A DNA stretch of 8,522 nt from Chloroflexota bacterium (GTDB lineage: Bacteria; Chloroflexota; Limnocylindria; Limnocylindrales; CSP1-4): positions 1 to 8,522 of the forward strand of contig SCTE01000450.1 of assembly GCA_004298915.1 (NCBI GenBank), in the 5' to 3' direction. Made by a program: the position numbers and the translations under genes. Shown here piece by piece: positions 5,045 to 8,522 of the stretch. How positions within the stretch are numbered: the stretch's first letter is position 1; the number at the start of each line of letters is the position of its first letter. The notes under the pieces are model-generated. The model saw nothing but the letters and a program-made list of their open reading frames with translations, made no database searches and was not told the origin of the DNA.

Positions 5045-5981
5045 CGCGAGCGACCCGTGGCGTCGTCGACAGCGCCAGCTTCTCCTCGAAGCGACGGGCG
5101 GCGAGCTCGAGCTCGTCGAGATGCGCCGACAGGACCCGGCGCGCCTCTTCGGCCGCGGCGTCGAGTCCGGTCAGCTCGAAGATCTTCCAGTGGTTGAGGA
5201 TCGGCATGAGGACGTCGTCGCGGTGGATCCGGATGTCGTAGATGCCCGCCTTGGCAATCGCGGCGGCCTTGCGCAGGAATCCGGGGATCCCGTTGCCGGG
5301 CATCTGGAACGCCAGGACCTCGGCCACGATCGCCTGGACCGCCCGCGAGGGCTGGATCTTGAGCGCCGCGCCCAGGATGTCCCGGTAGAAGACCATGTGG
5401 AGGTTCTCGTCGGCCGCGATCCTGGTCATGATCCGGTTCGCCACGGGATCGTCGGAGTACTTGCCGGTGTTCTTGTGCGAGATGCGCGTGGCGAGCTCCT
5501 GGAACGCGACGTAGGCAAGCCCGCGCAGGGTATCGACGGTGCTCCGGTCGTAGCCGTTCATCAGCTGCGTCATCCGGCCGCGCTCGAGGGCGATCGGGTC
5601 GAGGTTGCGGGTGACCGTGAGGTAGTCGCGCAGGACGATCGCGTGACGGCCCTCCTCCGCGGTCCATCGCCCGATCCAGTTGATCCAGGCGCCGTCCCCG
5701 GCCCCGAACATCCCGTGGATCAGGCGGTGGTAGGAGGGCAGGTTGTCCTCGGTCAGGAGGTTGACCTCGAACGCGGTCTGAGCGACCCCGGTCAGGCGCG
5801 GCTGGTCCGGCGTCCAGGGCTCCTTGTCGAAGTCGCGGCCGAGCCGGTACGGGATGTAATCGTGCGGGAACCACTCCTCGGCAACCTTGGCGTGTCGGTC
5901 ATACAGCCGCGCGGCCTCGGGCTCGAGCTCGAACAGGAGGGCCTGGTCGGCGTGGAGGTCCTGGGGCGGGGAATCAGTCAT
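5037..5981 (-). CDS. di-iron acyl-ACP desaturase (FAB2/DesA type)
   Basis: A 314-residue soluble fatty-acyl-[ACP] desaturase of the ferritin-like di-iron family, expected to introduce a cis double bond into a saturated acyl chain carried on ACP (or CoA), using O2 and electrons from a ferredoxin-type donor. All six expected iron ligands are visible from ATG 5981: Glu78 (LLTEDNLPSYH), Glu110 and His113 (AEEGRH), Glu162 (AFQELATR), Glu192 and His195 (ADENLH). WTPDQPRLTG near 56-65, then EDNLPSYHR and KNTGKYSDDPVANRIM near 170-185, are family-typical; length also fits. No membrane segment is present. I chose ATG 5981 because GGAG lies 9 bases upstream and the family N-terminus starts near DLHADQALLFELEP; an in-frame ATG at 6023 would add 14 residues. 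Position of the double bond cannot be read from sequence. A ferritin-like oxygenase with another substrate is a less likely alternative. Confidence 0.92.
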   Translation of the reverse strand: MTDSPPQDLHADQALLFELEPEAARLYDRHAKVAEEWFPHDYIPYRLGRDFDKEPWTPDQPRLTGVAQTAFEVNLLTEDNLPSYHRLIHGMFGAGDGAWINWIGRWTAEEGRHAIVLRDYLTVTRNLDPIALERGRMTQLMNGYDRSTVDTLRGLAYVAFQELATRISHKNTGKYSDDPVANRIMTRIAADENLHMVFYRDILGAALKIQPSRAVQAIVAEVLAFQMPGNGIPGFLRKAAAIAKAGIYDIRIHRDDVLMPILNHWKIFELTGLDAAAEEARRVLSAHLDELELAARRFEEKLALSTTPRVARAG

Positions 5982-6096
5982 GTGGGTGCACTCCGGGGCC
6001 GCGGCCCCCGATGTGGACGCCATCTACTCGACCGGTCTGGCCGCAAGGGTACGCCCCGACCACGACCTCGACCGGAAACTCCGTGCGGACCTGCAC
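5982..6096. other. intergenic leader of the desaturase gene
   Basis: A 115-base gap between the small gene downstream of hflX and the desaturase. It should hold the desaturase promoter if that gene is not simply read through from the hflX unit. I see only GTACCC-like -10 fragments and no convincing paired -35, and no terminator hairpin with a T-run. Confidence 0.3.
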
Positions 6097-6621
6097 CTAG
6101 GGTGGGGCGTCGTCCTCGAGCGCCCACTCGGACGGCGACGCGAGCGCCGGCACTCCGCGGTCATCCGCGGCCGGCCCTGTCCCCTGCCCGGCGAGGGACG
6201 AAACGGACATGATCGAGAGGTCACCGGCGATGACCAGCGCCGCGCTCACCTTGCGTCCGGTCGGGATGGCGCGGCGGGTCAGGATCTCCGGGATCGGACT
6301 GTCGTGGACGACCAGCACGAAGTCCGAGGCCCACGGCAGCGAGATGGGTCGCACTCCGGCACCGTCCACGACGTTGCCATCAACCCGTGCGCCGTCCGAT
6401 TCGGGGTGGAGGGTCAGCATCCCGCTCGCGTTGACCAGTTCGAGCCGCGTGAATCGACCCTCGGCGGACTGCTCGTACAGGAGCGCGAGGACGAGGCGCC
6501 CATCCGGATCGATGGTGCTCGATCGCCAGCGCCGACCCCGCCGGCCATCGGCTACGGACCAGAGCAGCGTCCGGCCGTCCGGAAGGAGGCCACGACCGGC
6601 GCGCCGGAGCCAGTCCGTCAT
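6097..6621 (-). CDS. protein of unknown function, translationally coupled to hflX
   Basis: A 174-residue protein I cannot assign. ATG 6621 overlaps the hflX TGA as ATGA, with no ribosome site of its own, so it is probably translated by reinitiation after hflX. An in-frame upstream start at 6663 would overlap hflX by 46 bases and is less likely. Seen: Arg-rich N-terminus (LRRAGRG, GRRGRRWR); strands such as GRLVLALLYEQS and FTRLELVNASGMLTLHPE that suggest a beta-barrel or lipocalin-like start; GVRPISLPWASDFVLVVHDSPIPEIL near 89-114; a small hydrophobic strand VSAALVIAGDLSIMSV near 125-140; and a low-complexity acidic tail. No signal peptide is seen, and the Ala/Val-rich strand is too polar for a sure membrane helix. 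Co-translation with hflX hints at a shared condition of need, not a proven partner. Confidence 0.7.
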   Translation of the reverse strand: MTDWLRRAGRGLLPDGRTLLWSVADGRRGRRWRSSTIDPDGRLVLALLYEQSAEGRFTRLELVNASGMLTLHPESDGARVDGNVVDGAGVRPISLPWASDFVLVVHDSPIPEILTRRAIPTGRKVSAALVIAGDLSIMSVSSLAGQGTGPAADDRGVPALASPSEWALEDDAPP

Positions 6622-7943
6622 GGGGCGGCGGGCACCTCGGCCTCGTCGAGCGATTCCGCCCATTGCGCGGCCACGCGCTCGAGCTCGATGGCCAGGACCG
6701 GCGCGACCCGGCCGCTCACGCGGACGTCGCGGGCGAGGTAGTCGAGCTCGACCGTGCCACGTTCCCGGATCCGGGCCAGCAGCTCGCCGGCCGTGTAGGG
6801 CACGTGGACATCGACGTCGACCCAGAGCGAGGCCAGGAGGGCGGACAGCGCCGTCTTGAGCGTGTCGATGCCGTAGCCGGTGAGGGCGGACACGAAGACC
6901 GCCCCGGCAATCGTCGGAGCATGGCCGGCGCCATCGGCGGCCGCCGCTTGAACGAGGTCCGACTTGTTGAACACGACCAGCCGGGGCTTGTCGCCGGCAC
7001 CGAGGTCATCGAGGACGGTCTGGACCGTCGCCCGATGCTCGGCGAAGTGGGCATCAGAGGCATCGACGACCTCGATGAGGACGTCCGCGCGATTGACCTC
7101 CTCGAGTGTCGCCCGAAATGCGTCCACCAGCTGGTGGGGCAGCTTGTGGATGAACCCGACCGTGTCGGTGATGATCGCGGCCTGGCCGTCCCCGAGCTTG
7201 ACCTGCCGGCTCGTCGGATCGAGCGTCGCGAAGAGCTTGTCCTCGGCAAGGGCCACGACCGACCCGACGAGCGTGTTGAGGAGCGTGGACTTGCCGGCGT
7301 TCGTGTAGCCGACGATGCCGACCGTGGCCATGAGCCGCCGATCGCGTCCGCGCGCCGCCGTCTCGCGGTTCTGGCGGACCTCGTCCACGCGGGCCTTCAT
7401 CTTCTTGATCCGGTCACGGATCAGGCGCCGGTCCGTCTCGAGCTGCGATTCTCCGGGGCCGCGAGAACCGATGCCGCCCTGCGTTCGCGACAGGTGCGTC
7501 CACAGTCGCGTCAGGCGCGGGAGCTGGTATTCGAGTTGGGCGAGCTCGACCTGGAGCCGCCCCTCGTGCGTCCGGGCATGCATGGCGAAAATGTCCAGGA
7601 TCAGCCGACTTCGATCGATGACCTTGACGTTGAGCAGGCTCTCGAGCGACTTCTGCTGGCCGGGCGACAGCTCGTCGTCAGCGACGAGGAGGTCGAACTG
7701 CGTCTCGTTCTTCGCGGCGACGAGTTCCTCGGCCTTGCCCTTGCCCACGTACCAGTTGGGATCGATGTGGCGGCGGTTCTGCCATTCGGCGCCGACGACC
7801 TCGGCCCCGGCCGTCGTAGCCAGATTGGCGAGCTCGACGAGCGAGTCCTCGGCCGTCCAGCCCGCGTCGGATCCGGTGTCGACGGCAACGAGGAACGCCT
7901 TCTCGACGGGCGGTGCGAGATCGATGGCAGCATGGCGTGGCAC
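6618..7943 (-). CDS. hflX: ribosome-associated GTPase HflX
   Basis: HflX, an Obg-HflX superfamily GTPase that binds the large ribosomal subunit and splits stalled or hibernating ribosomes under stress; 441 residues, the usual size. Counting from GTG 7943: HflX N-terminal domain about 15-110 (VDTG, GAEWQNRRHIDPNWYVGKGKAEEL); helical linker 120-205 with the diagnostic RTQGGIGSRGPGESQLETD near 153-171; G domain with G1 GYTNAGKS at 212-219, switch I FATLDPTSR near 238-246, G3 DTVG at 260-263, G4 NKSD at 326-329 and G5 SAL at 352-354; then a C-terminal domain rich in LDYLARDVRVSG. The reading frame stays open to 8099, but that overlaps miaA and encodes unrelated residues, so I start at GTG 7943, 40 bases after miaA. 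No clear ribosome site is seen there. Its end overlaps the next gene as ATGA. Confidence 0.95.
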   Translation of the reverse strand: MPRHAAIDLAPPVEKAFLVAVDTGSDAGWTAEDSLVELANLATTAGAEVVGAEWQNRRHIDPNWYVGKGKAEELVAAKNETQFDLLVADDELSPGQQKSLESLLNVKVIDRSRLILDIFAMHARTHEGRLQVELAQLEYQLPRLTRLWTHLSRTQGGIGSRGPGESQLETDRRLIRDRIKKMKARVDEVRQNRETAARGRDRRLMATVGIVGYTNAGKSTLLNTLVGSVVALAEDKLFATLDPTSRQVKLGDGQAAIITDTVGFIHKLPHQLVDAFRATLEEVNRADVLIEVVDASDAHFAEHRATVQTVLDDLGAGDKPRLVVFNKSDLVQAAAADGAGHAPTIAGAVFVSALTGYGIDTLKTALSALLASLWVDVDVHVPYTAGELLARIRERGTVELDYLARDVRVSGRVAPVLAIELERVAAQWAESLDEAEVPAAP

Positions 7944-7983
7944 GGCAGGAGGATACGCGGCGCGACCGATCCGCGCGGCTGCG

Positions 7984-8522
7984 CTAGCCGATGAGACCGT
8001 GGGCCACCGCGACGACGTCCCGGTCGAGAGCGGGATCGGAAGCCTCGCGCCACTCGATGCCCGGTTCGGAGCGGAACCAGGTGCGCTGGCGCTTGGCAAA
8101 GGCGACCGTGCGCGCGGTGGCGGCCGTGACCGCCTCGTCGATGGTCATGGTCCCGTCGAGGGCGGCCCAGGCCTCGCGATACCCGATGGCGCTGAAGGCG
8201 GGCAGGGTCGCGGGATACCGCATCCGCAGCGCCGCCGCCTCATCGAGCAGCCCGCCATCGAACTGGGCCTTGGCGCGGTTCCGGATCCACTCCCCGTGCC
8301 GGGCATCCGGGGTCAATCCGATCCACGCCACGGAGCCATCGTAGCCGCGCCGCTGCGGCAGCGGCCCGGCTCCCCCGTCAATCGTTGCGATCTCGAGGGC
8401 GCGGACGACCCGTCGGGGATTCCTGAGGTCGATGCCCGCGGCGCGGGCGGGCGCGATGGCGCGCAGCCGTGCCGCGAGCGGTTCGAGGCCGGTATCGAGC
8501 AACTCCGCCTCGATCCCGGCCC
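7984..8522 (-). CDS. miaA: tRNA dimethylallyltransferase MiaA, C-terminal part (cut by window edge)
   Basis: Last 179 or so residues of MiaA, which transfers a dimethylallyl group to N6 of A37 in tRNAs reading codons that begin with U. The N-terminal P-loop half lies beyond the right edge. Visible family blocks: DLRNPRRVVRALEI; WIGLTPDARHGEWIRNRAKAQFDGGLLDEAAALR; LPAFSAIGYREAWAALDG; and the final TARTVAFAKRQRTWFRSEPGIEW, where the IGYRE and AKRQRTWFR blocks contact tRNA. The frame reads through to the window edge, so an apparent start at TTG 8502 is internal. Stop is TAG at 7984-7986, followed 40 bases later by hflX, an arrangement also found in other bacteria. Confidence 0.95.
   Translation of the reverse strand, partial: AGIEAELLDTGLEPLAARLRAIAPARAAGIDLRNPRRVVRALEIATIDGGAGPLPQRRGYDGSVAWIGLTPDARHGEWIRNRAKAQFDGGLLDEAAALRMRYPATLPAFSAIGYREAWAALDGTMTIDEAVTAATARTVAFAKRQRTWFRSEPGIEWREASDPALDRDVVAVAHGLIG

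Noticed and set aside
4827..6212. 461-codon open frame on the plus strand
   Set aside because: It lies opposite the desaturase, whose six iron ligands are intact. The frame is open because of G+C-rich codon structure on the other strand, and its Arg/Pro-rich translation has no recognisable domain.
6663..7994. 443-codon open frame on the plus strand
   Set aside because: Fully antisense to hflX, which has all G motifs. The translation has repetitive Arg/Asp/Val content and no domain, as expected of a shadow frame.
7944..8099. Longer HflX starting at 8099
   Set aside because: It would overlap the miaA end in another frame, and the extra 52 residues are low-complexity Ser/Ala/Pro with no family match.

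Overview
This is a high-G+C bacterial window. It has short intergenic gaps, GTG starts, ATGA/GTGA stop-start overlaps and a miaA-hflX pair. The mix fits a Chloroflexota- or Actinomycetota-like genome, but this is inferred from composition and gene style and no marker here settles the phylum. There are ten protein genes, one of them cut by the right edge. There is also an unusual non-coding block, which is the most interesting part of the window.

Layout. Positions 57-1191 (+) hold a two-gene unit: an SDH-family Clp-fold serine protease and an overlapping 70-residue protein of unknown function. Its G+C is visibly lower than the right half. Positions 1270-1886 (-) hold a VapB/VapC-type toxin-antitoxin pair with a GTGA overlap and a promoter that would make the vapB message leaderless. 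Positions 2030-3106 (+) encode a secreted lipoprotein of unknown function. It meets, stop codon on stop codon, a PLP-dependent threonine-dehydratase-like enzyme (3103-4086, -). Positions 4087-5036 have no convincing gene. They contain three diverged tandem copies of a roughly 240-base unit with 278- and 334-base periods. Positions 5037-5981 (-) encode a di-iron acyl-ACP desaturase. Positions 6097-8522 (-) hold miaA (3' part), hflX and a small gene translationally coupled to hflX, read in that order.

Main discovery. Each tandem copy contains an 8-9 bp closing helix. Its two strands lie about 95 bases apart and differ between copies by compensatory changes. In copies B and C this helix encloses two hairpins built around the same octamer. 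On the minus strand both hairpin tips read G(CUUG)C, a known stable RNA tetraloop. Six A.C mismatches seen on the plus strand become G.U wobbles on the minus strand. This points to a structured RNA read from the minus strand, in the same direction as the flanking genes, lying 5' of the PLP-enzyme gene. I do not recognise it as a known RNA family. It could be a tandem cis-regulatory leader, a stand-alone ncRNA, or a structured extragenic repeat.

How the parts relate. miaA (tRNA modification), hflX (ribosome rescue GTPase) and the coupled small gene look like a housekeeping operon. The desaturase and PLP enzyme are separate metabolic genes. The protease pair and the VapBC-type pair look like accessory cargo at the left side.
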